This document shows, piece after piece, positions 33,004 through 44,860 of a stretch of 64,000 nt of DNA (position 1 is its first letter; the number at the start of each line of letters is the position of its first letter). The stretch spans positions 150,847,148 through 150,911,147 of the forward strand of contig NC_053040.3 in the NCBI RefSeq assembly GCF_002575655.3, written 5' to 3'. The DNA comes from Aegilops tauschii subsp. strangulata. Lineage: Eukaryota; Streptophyta; Magnoliopsida; Poales; Poaceae. The position numbers were made by a program, and so were the translations under genes. The notes below the pieces were generated by a model. It saw nothing but the letters and a program-made list of their open reading frames with translations. It was not told the DNA's origin and made no database searches.

Positions 33004-34628
33004 ATATCCTTGAGATGTCGTTTAGTTACCTTCATGTGCTTGCCAAATGATGCTTGCCAAAATGCGTGGATAGCACTCACCTATAATACCATATAAAGTA
33101 GGATAGCTTGCCAAACAGATGAGTGCTATCCTTGAAATGTCGTTTTATTTTGTTTTGCTTGCTGTTTGAATAGTATCCCAAGATCTGAAATTCTTAAATG
33201 AGAGAGAGTCCTCACATAGCTAAATAATTATTTAACTACTCCTTGATCTTCACTTATATCTTTTTGGATTAGTTTGTCATTTACTCGTGTGCTTCACTTA
33301 TATCCTATGAGTAAATGGTTGAATGATTTGAATATCATGAATCTGAAATTATATATGTTTCATATGCTTATCCCATGGGGAGTAATGACTTCACATATAA
33401 GAAGTAGAGGTGGTAAATTTATTGAAAGTTAGCAAACATTGTATTGGTCACTTGAACAATTCATGAAAGAATATTGAGGGAAGAGAGATTTCACATATAA
33501 ATATGCTATCTTGGACATCTTTTGTAATTGTGAGCACTCATTAAAATATGACATGCTAAAAGGTTGATGTTGGACAAGGAAGACAACATAATGGGTTATG
33601 TTTTCTTATATCCGAAATAAAGTATATTGTCATGGATCATTCAACATGCTGAGCTTGCCTTTCCCCCTCATGCTAGCCAAATTCTTTGCACCAAGTAGAG
33701 ATACTACTTGTGCTTCCGAATATCCCTTAAACTAGTTTTGCCATGAGAGTCCACCATACCTACCTATGGATTGAGTAACATCCTTCAAGTAAGTTGTCAT
33801 CGGTGCATGCAATAAAAATTGCTCTCTAAATATGTATGATCTATTAGTGTGGAGAAAATAAGCTTTATACGATCTTGTGACGTGGAAGCAATAAAAGCGA
33901 CGGACTGCATAATAAAGGTCCCTATCACAAGTGGCAATATAAAGTGACGTTCTTTCGCATTAAGATTTTGTGCATCCAACTATAAAAGCGCATGACATCC
34001 TCTGCTTCCCTCTGCGAAGGGCCTATCTTTTATTTTTGTCTTATACCTTATGCAAGAGTCATGGTGATCTTCACCTTTCCTTTTTACATTTTATCCTTTG
34101 GCAAGCACATTGTGTTGAAAAGATCCTGATGTATATATCCAATTGGATGTAAGGCATCGTGAACTATTATTGTTGACATTACCCTTAAGGTAAAAGGTTG
34201 GGAGGCGAATCTATAAGCCTCTATCTTTCTCTGTGTCTGATTAAAACTTTGAACCCATAAATATTGCGTGAGTGTTAGCAATTGTGAAAGACTAAATGAT
34301 AGTTGAGTATGTGAAGTTTGCTGAATCAAAGCTCTGACATAGACTCTTCCTGAAAATAAGATGAATTGTAATTGTTTGATGACTAATAACGCGGTTTGTT
34401 AGGTTTCAAGAAAGTCTATGATCTATACTTGAACATGTGAATAGTTTGTTACTTGATCATGAAATTTTTTATGAGATGAGCTACTGTTATGACATATGAT
34501 GATGCTAGAAAAGGTGATTGAAATTATCATTGATCAAACTTGTGCACCTGCTAGCATTCACACTTCATAAATTATCTCTTTTATCATTTACCTACTCGAG
34601 GACGAGCAGGAATTAAGCTTGGGGATGC
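33004..34628 (+). other. Sabrina-type internal region, 3' end, non-coding
   Basis: AT-rich, no supportable ORF. It ends with the purine-rich AATTAAGCTTGGGGATGC directly before the LTR at 34629, so the parent element was on the plus strand. It corresponds to 2089-4074 read on the other strand. Confidence 0.7.
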
Positions 34629-35223
34629 TGATACGTCTCCAACGTATCTATAATTTATGAAGTATTCATGCTATTATATTATCTGTTTTGGATGTTTATG
34701 GGCTTTACTAAACACTTTTATATCATTTTTGGGACTAACCTATTAACCGGAGGCCCAGCCCAAATTGCTGTTTTCTTGCCTATTTCAGTGTTTCGAAGAA
34801 AAGGAATATCAAACGGAGTCCAAACGGAATGAAACCTTCGGGAGAGTTATTTTTGGAACGAAAGCAATCTAGGAGACTTGGAGTAGACGTCAAGGAAGCT
34901 TCGAGGAAGCCATGAGGCAGGGAGGCGCGCCCTACCCCCTGGGCGCGCCCCCCACCCTCGTGGGTCCCTCGTGGCTCCCCTGACCAACTTCTTTCGCCTA
35001 TATATGTCCATATACCCTAAAAACATCGAGGAGCAGAATAGATCGGGAGTTCCGCCGCCGCAAGCCTCTGTAGCCACCAAAAACCAATCTAGACCCGTTC
35101 CGGCACCCTGCCGGAGGGGGGATCCCTCACCGGTGGCCATCTTCATCATCCCGGCGCTCTCCATGACGAGGAGGGAGTAGTTCACCCTCGGGGCGGAGGG
35201 TATGTACCAGTAGCTATGTGTTT

Positions 35224-35260
<37 letters not shown>

Positions 35261-36222
35261 TTCTTGATTCGGCACGATCTTGATGTATCGCGAGCTTTGC
35301 TATTATAGTTGGATCTTATGATGTTTCTCCCCCTCTACTCTCTTGTAATGGATTGAGTTTTCCCTTTGAAGTTATCTTATCGGATTGAGTCTTTAAGGAT
35401 CTGAGAACACTTGATGTATGTCTTGCATGTGCTTATCTGTGGTCACAATGGGATATTCACGTGATCTACTTGATGTATGTTTTGGTGATCAACTTGCGGG
35501 TTCCGTGACATTGTGAACTTATGCATAGGGGTTGGCACACGTTTTCGTCTTGACTCTCCAGTAGAAACTTTGGGGCACTCTTTGAAGTTCTTTGTGTTGG
35601 TTGAATAGATGAATCTGAGATTGTGTGATGCATATCGTATAATCATACCCACACATACTTGAGGTGACATTGGAGTATCTAGGTGACATTAGGGTTTTGG
35701 TTGATTTGTGTCTTAAGGTGTTATTCTAGTACGAACTCTATGATAGATCGAATGGAAAGAATAGCTTTGTGTTATTTTACTACGGACTCTTGAATAGATT
35801 GATCAGAAAGAATAACTTTGAGGTGGTTTTGTACCCTACCATAATCTCTTCATTTGTTCCCCGCTATTAGTGACTTTGGAGTGACTCTTTGTTGCATGTT
35901 GAGGAATAGTTATATGATCCAATTATGTTATTATTGTTGAGAGAACTTGCACTAGTGAAAGTATGAACCCTAGGCCTTGTTTCCTAGCATTGCAATACCG
36001 TTTACGCTCACTTTTATCATTAGTTACCTTGCTGTTTTTATATTTTCAGATTACAAAAACCTATATCTACCATCCATATTGCACTTGTGTCACCATCTCT
36101 TCGTCGAACTAGTGCACCTATACAATTTACCATTGTATTGGGTGTGTTGGGGACACAAGAGACTCTTTGTTATTTGGTTGCAGGGTTGTCTGAGAGAGAC
36201 CATCTTCAACCTACGCCTCCCA
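34629..36222 (+). repeat. Sabrina-type 3' LTR, 3' end lost
   Basis: Begins TGATACGTCTCCAACGTATC after a purine tract. It contains TATATATG (34998-35006) and a CT run. It can be followed to GAGAGAGACCATCTTCAACC and CTACGCCTCCCATG near 36222, where sequence no longer matches the family end I remember. Length about 1.6 kb. No copy of its partner 5' LTR is present. Confidence 0.8.
35227..35258. repeat. CT microsatellite inside the LTR
   Basis: About 16 CT units. Confidence 0.95.
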
Positions 36223-36407
36223 TGATTGACGTAGGGTTTCAAATGCTCCGTTGAAGAAACGCCACAACTGGCGCCCTCGGAGCCTCGACGAGGAAGATAG
36301 CGCGGAAGTCTGTCAATTGATGGGTAAGATAAAGATACTTGCCTAGTCCGGACTATCAATAATCGAGGTAATGGCGACTTCCATAGTGTGGGGGGTACAT
36401 CCACTCG
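36223..36407 (+). other. Orphan LTR-to-leader junction fragment
   Basis: ACGCCACA is followed by AC and TGGCGCCCTCGGAGCCTCG, which has the shape of an LTR end plus a TGGCGCC-type primer site. No LTR belonging to it is recognisable upstream, so it is probably a scrap of another Gypsy element. Confidence 0.4.
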
Positions 36408-37780
36408 CTACAAAAAAATACACTTCCGTGATGATACGTGTTTGTCACAGTAGGTCACGTTTTTTGTCATGCATGTACATCTATAACAAATTTATGACAG
36501 AATCAAGATAGTCATACCTGTGCTGTCGTAGAAGTGTTCCATGACATTACCAAAATTATCATCACGGAAGTGTCCACTTCCATGACGATAAATCGCGCGT
36601 CACAGAAGTGCTTTCGTCAAGGGTGGCCGACATGTGGCATCCACCGTAACGGAACGCCGTTAAGCTATCGGGTCCGGTTTTGGATCCGATAACCCGTTAA
36701 CAGCCCCGACCAATGGGGATTTTCCACGTGTAAAATCATCATTGGCTGGAGAAAACACGTGTCGACTCACCGTTGGGACAGATGTCATCCACTCATTGGA
36801 CCCAAAGCGCCTATGATACGTTGACACGTGGCACGGCCCAAAAGAGGCCCATTCCTGTGAAAGGCCGGCCTGTTTGACTTGGTCAAAAGGTGGCGGGCCG
36901 GCCCACGGCAAGCCTGTTGACGGCATGTTCGCATATAGCCCATTTACATCCCGCTAACCCAGGGCCCGTTTACGGCCTATCCGAATTAGGCCAGTAGCGT
37001 CATCTGGGCCGTCCAATATAATTCCAGCCCGTTTTAACTTCCGGCCCATGTATGGCCCATGACGTCTTTTGGCCCATCTGAGGCCCTTAGTAACCCTCGG
37101 CCCGTTAACGGCCTGTGGTAAAACTGGCCCGTGATGAACAGTGTATCACTTTATACCCATTGACGGCCCATTATACCGTTGGGCCGTTTCCAGCCCATTT
37201 TATCTTTCGGCCTTCTCAGGGCCCATTTATTCTTGGGCTCATTTCCAGCATTCGTTTACTTACGGCCCATTACAGGCCTTTTCTGCTTGTGGGCCAAATT
37301 CAGCCCGTGGATACAGTTGGCCCGTTCGGTCCCTAGGCCCCATTACTGGAAAGGCTCGGCTTCAAAACCGTACGTTTTGTGGCCCGTAAATCTGTTGGGC
37401 CATTTTCATAGCATCATCAAATATGGCCGTTTAACGGCCCGTTATGGTCAGCCCATAAAACGTACGATTTCCACTCTAGCCCATTTACGGCCCCTTACAC
37501 GGCCCGTACAAGGCCCATAGATGAGACGGCCCGTAGAAGGCCCATTGACCCGACGGCCCACAGAAGGCCCATTGACCCGACGGCCCATAGAAGGCCCATG
37601 GATCCGCTGGCCCATGGAAGGCCCATGGATCCGACAGCCGATAGAAGGCCCACGGATCCGACAGCCCATAGAAGGCCCATGAATCCGACGGCCACAGAAG
37701 GCCAGGGATCGTCCGTCCCGTAGATGTCCCATGGAACGTACGACCTGTGGAGGGCCATGGTCACTACAACGTTTGGGCGA
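36408..37780. repeat. Subterminal repeats rich in GGCCC, with a tandem array of about 30 bp
   Basis: Dozens of short motifs GGCCCGTT, GGCCCAT and TTACGGCCC lie in both orientations from about 36830. From 37510 to 37740 they form some seven tandem units of the type GGCCCATAGAAGGCCCATGG then ATCCGACA. CACTA subterminal repeats are binding sites for the element's TnpA-like protein. Peptides with a repeated GLLWAVGSM pattern on the minus strand come from this array and are not genes. Confidence 0.8.
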
Positions 37781-38089
37781 GTTGACCCCCGTTTGAACGA
37801 TATAGCATATTCAAAGAATTATCCTACTCTATACTATCACCTCTAAAAAACATACACTATACAATAAAGAGACTAAGGCATAGAAACGTAGAATAATCCT
37901 ACACTATACAATAACGAAATTACAGCCGATTATACCCACTGGCATTATGGTTCGGCACCAGTGATAATAAAGCATACACAAAGAGCAAATTACATACACT
38001 GGGCAAATACAGCTCATACATCATGGACGCGCATCAACATAACTTACCATTTGAACTATAATCTCTTCAGAAAATAGGATTGGCCAGAT

Positions 38090-38353
38090 TTAGATAGCAG
38101 AAATTTCAGTCTGCAAAATCTCCAATTCCTTCGTTGTTACCTCAGTGTCTTGTTTCATTTTTTTGACTCCTGCATCTAATACCTGCATGTCCAGTCTCAA
38201 CTTGTTGATTGTACGTTCAGAATCATGTACACGTTGTCTTGCCACCTCTAGTTGATGCTCGAGAACATCAGCACATTCCAATTCCAATCCATAATCATTC
38301 GGTAACGGCCATGCCACACTGCTCGCATATCTTTGTGTTGATGTCACTTCATC
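38090..38353 (-). CDS. Last exon of the CACTA-associated coiled-coil ORF
   Basis: Minus-strand exon after acceptor ...TTTCAG at 38354. It reads DEVTSTQRYASSVAWPLPNDYG, then a long heptad-type helix (LEHQLEVARQRVHDSERTINK, LDMQVLDAGVKKMKQDTEVTT, KELEILQTEISAI) and a stop at 38090. C-terminal coiled coils of this type are usual in the plant Ptta/En/Spm (CACTA ORF1/TnpA-like) proteins, which bind the subterminal repeats. It splices in frame to 38998-39102. The upstream DNA-binding part is not visible. Confidence 0.6.
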   Translation of the reverse strand, partial: DEVTSTQRYASSVAWPLPNDYGLELECADVLEHQLEVARQRVHDSERTINKLRLDMQVLDAGVKKMKQDTEVTTKELEILQTEISAI

Positions 38354-38997
38354 CTGAAATGTTTCTGTAAGTACACATGACTAGGGAAAAAATATAGTTA
38401 CAACAGTGAAGCGAGCAAGGCAGACTATTTTGTACATGGCAAAACAGGACTAACAATAATGTTACACGTCATGAAGCATAAGCAGGTGATATTTTAAAAA
38501 TTATAAAAAAGGTAGTCTGTGCAGCCTGCATACAGAAACCTCTCTTAGCTCACTAGAGGAGCATGATGTTGGGGCCCAATCCAAAACACAGACAAGTTAC
38601 AAATTTAGACAACACGTTGCGTAGAAGTAAGCAAGCAATTGGCCATTCTGTAGCTTAATTAAAGTCTTAGGGAGCATAATGAACAGCAGAGGATTTCATA
38701 CAAACATACTATAGCAAGCAAAACTATGCAATCATTAGCCTAGTATAAACTAGATTGTGAGCCTCATTCAATAATAGTTGGTTAATAGACTTCAAAGCTT
38801 CAGGCACACTTCGGCAGAGTAATTAAATGTTAAGGCCTTTAATTATGTCAACTAATAGTTATACAAGTACCCAACATCAGGCATCATTCTTTGGGCATCT
38901 CATTAACTGAGGACAAATAAAGCAATTGAAAAGAGCAAATTAACTATGCCTGAAACAAACAAGGAATTGAACTGTTGAGTTGGATACAGTGACTTAC

Positions 38998-39102
38998 CTT
39001 AACAGGTTGAAGAGGCTCAGCGCAGCTCCTACTTCTCTTGCAAGGCTCCTTCCTAACATCTTGTACTTGGAAATCCTCAATCTTATCTTCATTGCACCCC
39101 CT
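38998..39102 (-). CDS. Internal exon of the CACTA-associated ORF
   Basis: 105 bases between acceptor TTGCAG (39103 on) and donor AAG|GTAAGT. It reads GCNEDKIEDFQVQDVRKEPC, then KRSRSCAEPLQPVK, ending in phase with the exon starting at 38353. A basic KRSR cluster could be a nuclear localisation signal. Confidence 0.6.
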
Positions 39103-39291
39103 CTGCAAGGTGACACAAACTAGTTACTCGTCTCCTTGGAAGATAAATATGCATACTTTCCAGTCTGTGAACACAAAAGGATGAGATTATAACAAAACAA
39201 CACCACATAATGAAACATGCCGCATCTCTTGCACTTTCACACAATGAAATGAGCATTTACTATACGTGCACTATGTAAAAACTAGGCATAC

Positions 39292-39357
39292 CTTCGAACT
39301 GGACCTCCAAGTACTCTTGGAGAGCCTACTTTAGTGTACAGCCAAACCTTTATGTCA
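39292..39357 (-). CDS. Probable upstream exon of the CACTA-associated ORF
   Basis: Minus-strand frame IKVWLYTKVGSPRVLGGPVRR ends at donor AAG|GTATGC (39291 and below). The upstream splice site is uncertain and the reading phase to the next exon requires an acceptor two bases beyond the obvious one. Confidence 0.4.
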
Positions 39358-39755
39358 CCTATGAGTTAGAAAAGGCCCCACTACAGCAGCCCTTAGGGTT
39401 TAAATCATTGACAAGCTCTATTAGAGTGTTAGGTCAAGAACATCAAGTAATCAAAGCAAGCAATCCTAGTATGGCTGACTGATGCAAACAAGCGATTGAA
39501 CAGATGTGTGAGCAAATCTTACATATCAAGAAAAGAAGCAAAGAAGGAGGCTTAAAGACCATCACTTGACTGACCATATTTAAGGGGCATTTAAACATCA
39601 TGTGCAACGTATGAACTAACGTAAACATTGCATATTCCAAATTCTACAGTGGAATGCACATGTATTAGGTTATGCCATGTATGATGATGCCTAAATGTAC
39701 ACTATAGTAGGCAGGAGTGATTCATCATTGCACGCACAATTGAATTGCAGGTTAA

Positions 39756-41195
39756 GGGCCAGTTCTATTCCGCCTTTTCAGGGCTTATTGTCAAAATAAG
39801 CTATAAAAGATGTAAAGAAGTCATTTTTGAGTTATGGGCTTGGGCTTAACTAATTTCACTTTGGAGCGGGGTGTTTCCGGTAGAACCTCACTAAAAATTG
39901 AAGGGAAGGGGAATAGTGAAATGACTCTGTTGTCTGCCTATATTACACTCAAAATGCAACTGGTGACACCCGCGTCACACCTCACCCTCAAGTAAAAACA
40001 AACACGCAAGCGTTCATTGCCCTGCCCGCTTGCATATCCTCTCCCCTTTCCCTCTACCTCGATCCCCTGCCTGCAGCACTAGGGTTCCTCCAGCAAGCCG
40101 TCGCCACTGGTCCCATCTGGCCTGGTCCTCAATGATGCTCTGTCCAGCTAGGCTACATGGCCGGAGGGTAGGGGTAAATCTCCCTGGCTGCTCCTCCCTT
40201 TGGTGCCGCCCCTCATTCTCATGGTCTCCAGTAGCTGCTCCACTGTGGTTCATCCAACGCACTACTCCGTCAGGTGCTGCACAACTACGGCTGATGCCAC
40301 ACTGCGGCAGAAGGCACCTTATTCCCCCTCCCCACCTCCCAGGCCATGGCCTTGAGGTGCTGTTGAAGGATGAGCTCATCCAACAAGGTGAGGATCTCCT
40401 CTGTTTTTTTGCCAAATTTTCATTCTGATCCACTATACGATGAATTGCTATGAGCTGCTTCTGCTGCTGCTATATGATGCATTGCTATGAGCTGCTCCTA
40501 CTACTGCTATATGATGAATTGCTATGAGCTGCTACTGCTGCTATATGATGAGTTGCTATAAGCTGCTCATGCTGCTGCTGTATGATGAATTGCTATGAGC
40601 TGCTCCTGCTGATGCTATATGATGAATTGCTATGAGCTGCTCCTGCTGCTGCTGCTATATGATGAATTGCTATGAGTTGCTCCTGCTGCTGCTATATGAT
40701 GAATTGCTATGAGCTGCTCCTGCTGATGCTATATGATGAATTGCTATGAGCTGCTGCTGGTATATGATGAATTGCACACTGCTGCTGCTGTATGATGAGT
40801 TGCTATGAGCTGCTGCTGCTATATGATGCTTTCAGGTGGTGCTGCTATATGATAATAACCAGCCACTTGGACCATCGAATTTCAATAAATAATTGTTCTT
40901 CATTTAAATGTGGGTCATGCGTTTTTTGTTTAAATTAGGCAATGGGATCTCTATGGAAAACATTGACCAAAGTAGATTGTGCCAAGTAGATGGTATCTTT
41001 GTATTTGCATTTTGAGCAAATAGTGATGGTCTGTTTTCCTATCATATTAATTACTGCACTGGGTTCCATTTGTGATGTTTGCAAGTCAAATTAATTTTCA
41101 TATGGGCAGCAAAATGAAAAAATATAATGCAATCTAGACTTTTCACTTATCACACCAAAGATAAGCTGAAAACGCAATGAAAAGAACTGGTTGGC
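39756..41195. mobile_element. Candidate TIR element (hAT- or Harbinger-like), 1.4 kb, nested
   Basis: Left end GGGCCAGTTCTATTC...TTTTCAGGGCTTAT and right end, read in reverse, CCAACCAGTTCTTTTC...TTTTCAGCTTAT form imperfect inverted repeats of about 35 bp. No transposase is seen. Flanks do not show a clear duplication, so the superfamily is open. The overlapping ORFs at 40014-40433 on both strands are unsupported. Confidence 0.5.
40437..40850. repeat. Minisatellite, about 12 units of 30-41 bp
   Basis: Unit TATATGATGAATTGCTATGA followed by GCTGCT and a variable number of CTGCTG triplets. Units differ in the triplet count, as expected from replication slippage. Confidence 0.9.
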
Positions 41196-41633
41196 TTATT
41201 ACATGGAGCTTATATTCACAGGTGCTTATTTTCTTAGGATAACTCGTAATAACTATCCCTAAGAAACTTGGCCAATAGAACTGACATACAAATAACATGT
41301 CACGATGATTGCAATGGAGGAGTGATGTACCATAGCACACTGTATAGGCTCACCGCTGGCTCTCCTTTTTTTGCGATGTTCCATGAAATTGCCACATACA
41401 TCTTGTACCTTTCCATTGTGTAACCCAATCTGCAAGTTGGCATGGCTAATTTCAGACATCTCTACATGATAATACATTGCATATCCCTTGCGCATATTTA
41501 AACCACCAATTAATGATTGTGTGCGTAGCATAAACTAGCCATGACTCTGTGTGCTGGACTAGCATGCACTCTAAGGGAGCCTAATGTAGTGTACTGGAAT
41601 TCCTACATGCCACCTACGATTTTGTGTAATATA

Positions 41634-41789
41634 CTGCCTCTGTTCCTAAATATATGTCTATTTAGAGATTCCAGTATGGACCACATACAGATGTATATAG
41701 ATGCATTTTCGAGTGTAGATTCACTCATTTTGCTCCGTATGTAGCCTATATTGGAATCTCTAGAAAGACTTATATTTAGGAACGGAGGG
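41634..41789. mobile_element. Stowaway MITE (Tc1/Mariner)
   Basis: Ends CTGCCTCTGTTCCTAAATAT and its inverse ATTTAGGAACGGAGGG, flanked by TA on both sides (41632-41633, 41790-41791). The centre is a near-perfect palindrome. Classic Triticeae Stowaway. Confidence 0.92.
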
Positions 41790-42229
41790 TACGAGGTAGT
41801 ATCATGTATGGCATCTACATATCTAATTTAGCAGCCAGTAGTAGAAATCATTGTCTGCACAAAGGGATTACTGGTCAAAAATCCTAGCAAAGCACGCTGG
41901 CAGGAACAGAAGAATACAAGAGAGAGAGAGACACGCTTACAAGATCATAGCAATGCCTCGGTCCAGGATCTTGGTTGGCCAAGCTGTTAGATCCAGAAGA
42001 AACATCGTCCTTGTAGTTTTTGCCAGCTGCATAACAGGTAAAAGCGACCTGTTAGTATATTTGAAGTACATCGGGCAGGTGATGCTGGACGGGTTTAAAG
42101 GTGACAAGTACCTAGGCCATGGCGAGTGCTTGGCATCTTGCCAGACGGTGGGAATCAGGTTAGAAATGTCAAGGGTGATGACACTGCGCTGGCTGTCGGG
42201 GTCCGGTAAGGAGATCTAGAACCGTCGAG

Positions 42230-42870
42230 TAGGGTGTTTGTGGAGCGGCTCCGGTAGGGTGGACTACGGTGTGGGCGAAGCGGATCTGTGGCCGTGGACG
42301 AGGGCATAGGTGAAGCTGCTCCGGTGGTTGGGTTAAGGATGGTGTCGATGATGCGGATCCGCGGCCGTGGATGGGGCGTCAGAAGCTGCTCCGGTAGGTT
42401 GGATGAGGGTGCGAGGAAGCGGATCTGAGGCCGTGGACTTGTGAGTTGGCAAAGCGGCCCCGGTAGGGTTGAAAATGGTATAGGCGAAGCTACTCCGGTG
42501 GGGTTGACGATGTTGTCGGCGAAGCGGCTCCGGTAGGGTTGAGGAAGGTGTCGGTGAAGAGGATGAGAGGCCGTCGACGGGGGCGTCGGTGGGGCGGCTC
42601 CGGGGGGGTGTGGACGAAGTGTCTCCGGTGGGGAGTACGAATGAGCCGCTACAGATGCGCTGTGGTTGACGAATGTACCGGCGAAGCAGATCCGGCGCCG
42701 TGGACAAGGCCGGCACTGAATGGGTGGTGGTACAGTGGTGGATGAGCAGTCTACTTGTTTCTAGGGGAGGTGGGAGGGGTAGATGCGGCCGCAGAAGCAG
42801 ATCCGACGAGGTGGACGCCGCTGGCAGTGAATGGGCTCTGGTACGCCGGTGGATGAGCAGTCTAGGGTTT
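42230..42870. repeat. Degenerate tandem repeat with core GGCGAAGCGGCTCCGGTAGG
   Basis: The core and its variants (AAGCGGATCTGTGGCCGTGG alternating with CTCCGGTAGGGTTG) recur about every 40-60 bp. The 243-codon minus ORF across it (42333-43064) is a Ser/Thr/Pro string generated by the repeat. It may be the other subterminal region of the CACTA-like element. Confidence 0.6.
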
Positions 42871-43070
42871 TGAGAGGGGAGGGGAGAAAGGCCGATGAAG
42901 TACGGATGGTGTGATGTGAGATGCTCTGGTGCTGTGGAGTTAGTCGTTTTTGCGGGAGGGGGAGAGGAAATGGGGGTGCCGTGTAGTGGGGGGAACCGGA
43001 AGTTACCAAAGCAGCCCCGACCTATTATGTAGATGAGGGCGGTATTGTAACTGTTGGTCTCCATGCACCA

Positions 43071-44337
43071 AGGACAAAAGGGGAATTTCGCATGCTAAAG
43101 ACTAAGGTGGCGGAAATTTTAGAAGCAGGCGGGAGATTTTGCCGCCCGCGGGATCGTTCGTATCCAGTTTCAACTAATTTTGGACCGTGCTAGCGGGAAG
43201 TTCATGTGAGACTGTGTACATGGGGCACGCGTCAACAGTTAATAACTGGTGTGTCCACCCCAGAAAAAAAGACAATAACGCGGGATGATGCGCCGATAAC
43301 TTGGACGTTCACACGGGCGCGCCCAATCGTACGGGTGTAGTGGTGCGTTCACAAAAAAGGGATCAAACGCTCAGCCTATGTATTTCTCGTGTAAATAGAT
43401 AATTTAGTGCAATTGGTTATTTACTTTAAACATAATGCATTGACGTGTTAGTGTAGAGGTGCACAAAAAGAAGTCTGCTACTTAGAAGTGTTACCTCATA
43501 TGATTACATAGCCTCCATTTCATAAATTGCGTACCCGTTGAATTCATATATGAATATTACATATATTACTTCATAATAGAACCTTAAATCATCCAAGACT
43601 AATGATTTTGAATGCAAGAGTAACAATGGTGCATGTACATGATAGCTACATTGGTTGTTTGAAGAAACATCACTGTAACTTTGGCATGCATAACTGAAAA
43701 GGTTTATCTAAATAGAAAAAAATGTGATATGTGAGTGTCCAATCTTTATAGCGTTGAATCGATATTGTAACTTTGGCCACGATACGAAGTAGATATTGAT
43801 TTATGTTCAAGCGATGCACGTCCACGATCGCTAGATAGTGTTATGTGAATGAATTGTGCAATCTCTCTCACACGCATACATATCTCATTTCCCTGTGGTC
43901 ATCGGAATCACACACGCGCACTTCATGTATTTCTCTCCCTCCGTCAAGGTTAGAATTCGTCTTTCTACCCCGTCCTACAAGTCTCTCACACAGAAACACA
44001 CACACTCTCTGTCGAACACGCCCACCCCTTTAATTCCGCCCACCCACAGCCACTAATGTCTCAAAGCATAATAATGTCTCTCACACATATGCCTAAGGTT
44101 AACTCGAGTTCCGGAACCATATGAATACATACAATGGGATTCCAACAGAGCACCTTTTGTTTTGAGATTTCGCTCTCTCTCCCTCTCCAACACATTGTTT
44201 CTCGCTTCATTTTTTCCGGCACTTGCATGCACACAATTTTGTTTATCTTCGTGATGCTTTAAGTATGCCTCGCACAAATGCTATCTACCTATCCCTTAAT
44301 ATAGCTAGATACGTGTCACACAAACTCCTTCTCCCTA
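43071..44337. other. No gene seen; AT-rich intergenic DNA
   Basis: Only scattered low-complexity runs (ACACGCGC, CTCTCTCC around 43870-44060) and no supportable ORF. Confidence 0.6.
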
Positions 44338-44575
44338 CTAGCAAGATGCCCACGTGTTGCACCGAACATCAAGATGCATTTGTATGAGTAGTTTATCTTG
44401 TGGGAGAAAAGGATGAACGAGGGAATGCCTTATTTGGAAGTGCGGAGAGGGGTGTGGGTATCTTTTTGCAAAATTGCCATAGTTTCCTTCCTATCCGTCA
44501 GGTATGAATCGGATGGCCTATATTGCACGATGGCAGGAACACCATCATCACCCACTCTATTTTTTTATAAGAGTA
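44338..44575 (-). mobile_element. Candidate Helitron 3' end, copy 1
   Basis: On the minus strand it ends ...GCATCTTGCTAG followed by T (CTAG|T, the Helitron 3' rule), preceded by a GC-rich hairpin now imperfect. About 235 bp inward it matches 45243-45465. The 5' end is not identified. Confidence 0.45.
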
Positions 44576-44590
44576 GGGATATGTAAGTGT

Positions 44591-44595
<5 letters not shown>

Positions 44596-44623
<28 letters not shown>

Positions 44624-44630
44624 GCCCCCC
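44596..44630. repeat. Poly-C tract: 28 C, G, 6 C
   Basis: A 28-base uninterrupted C run, then GCCCCCC, directly followed by CA microsatellites. Such tracts are prone to length errors in sequencing and assembly. Confidence 0.9.
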
Positions 44631-44860
44631 GACACACACACCCACACCCACACAACCACACACACACACTTCCCAACACCGAAGGAGTAGGCTGACACCT
44701 CGATCTTGATACTAATCTATCGACTGGCTTCTCTCTCAAACACACACAAACGCACACACACTACCCGACACCGAAGGAGTAGGGCGGCACCTCGATCTTG
44801 ATAGTAATCTATCTACTCCTCTTTCAAACACACACACACATACACACACACTCGCTAGTT
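44631..44860. repeat. CA microsatellites and a tandem duplication of about 90 bp
   Basis: CACACA runs at about 44632-44665, 44740-44762 and 44827-44850. Between them ACACCGAAGGAGTAGG and CACCTCGATCTTGATA occur twice (from about 44678 and 44768). Confidence 0.8.

Larger units (their letters stand above)
36408..43070 (-). mobile_element. CACTA-like DNA transposon region, defective; right boundary uncertain
   Basis: The left edge GCTACAAAAAAATACACTTCCG resembles CACTACAAGAAATA-type CACTA ends, with a damaged first few bases. Long GGCCC-rich subterminal arrays follow, then spliced exons of a coiled-coil ORF on the minus strand. I find no transposase and no convincing right terminal repeat. It would depend on an autonomous CACTA partner. 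The internal TIR element and a Stowaway MITE are later insertions. Confidence 0.6.

Noticed and set aside
37448..37764. Minus-strand ORFs with a repeated GLLWAVGSM / RIHGPSMG peptide
   Set aside because: Direct translation of the GGCCCAT tandem array in the CACTA subterminal region.
42333..43064. 243-codon Ser/Thr/Pro-rich minus ORF
   Set aside because: Generated by the CTCCGGTAGGG repeat; no start context, no domain.
44504..44695. ORFs with poly-Pro or poly-Gly runs
   Set aside because: Translation of the C tract and CA microsatellites.
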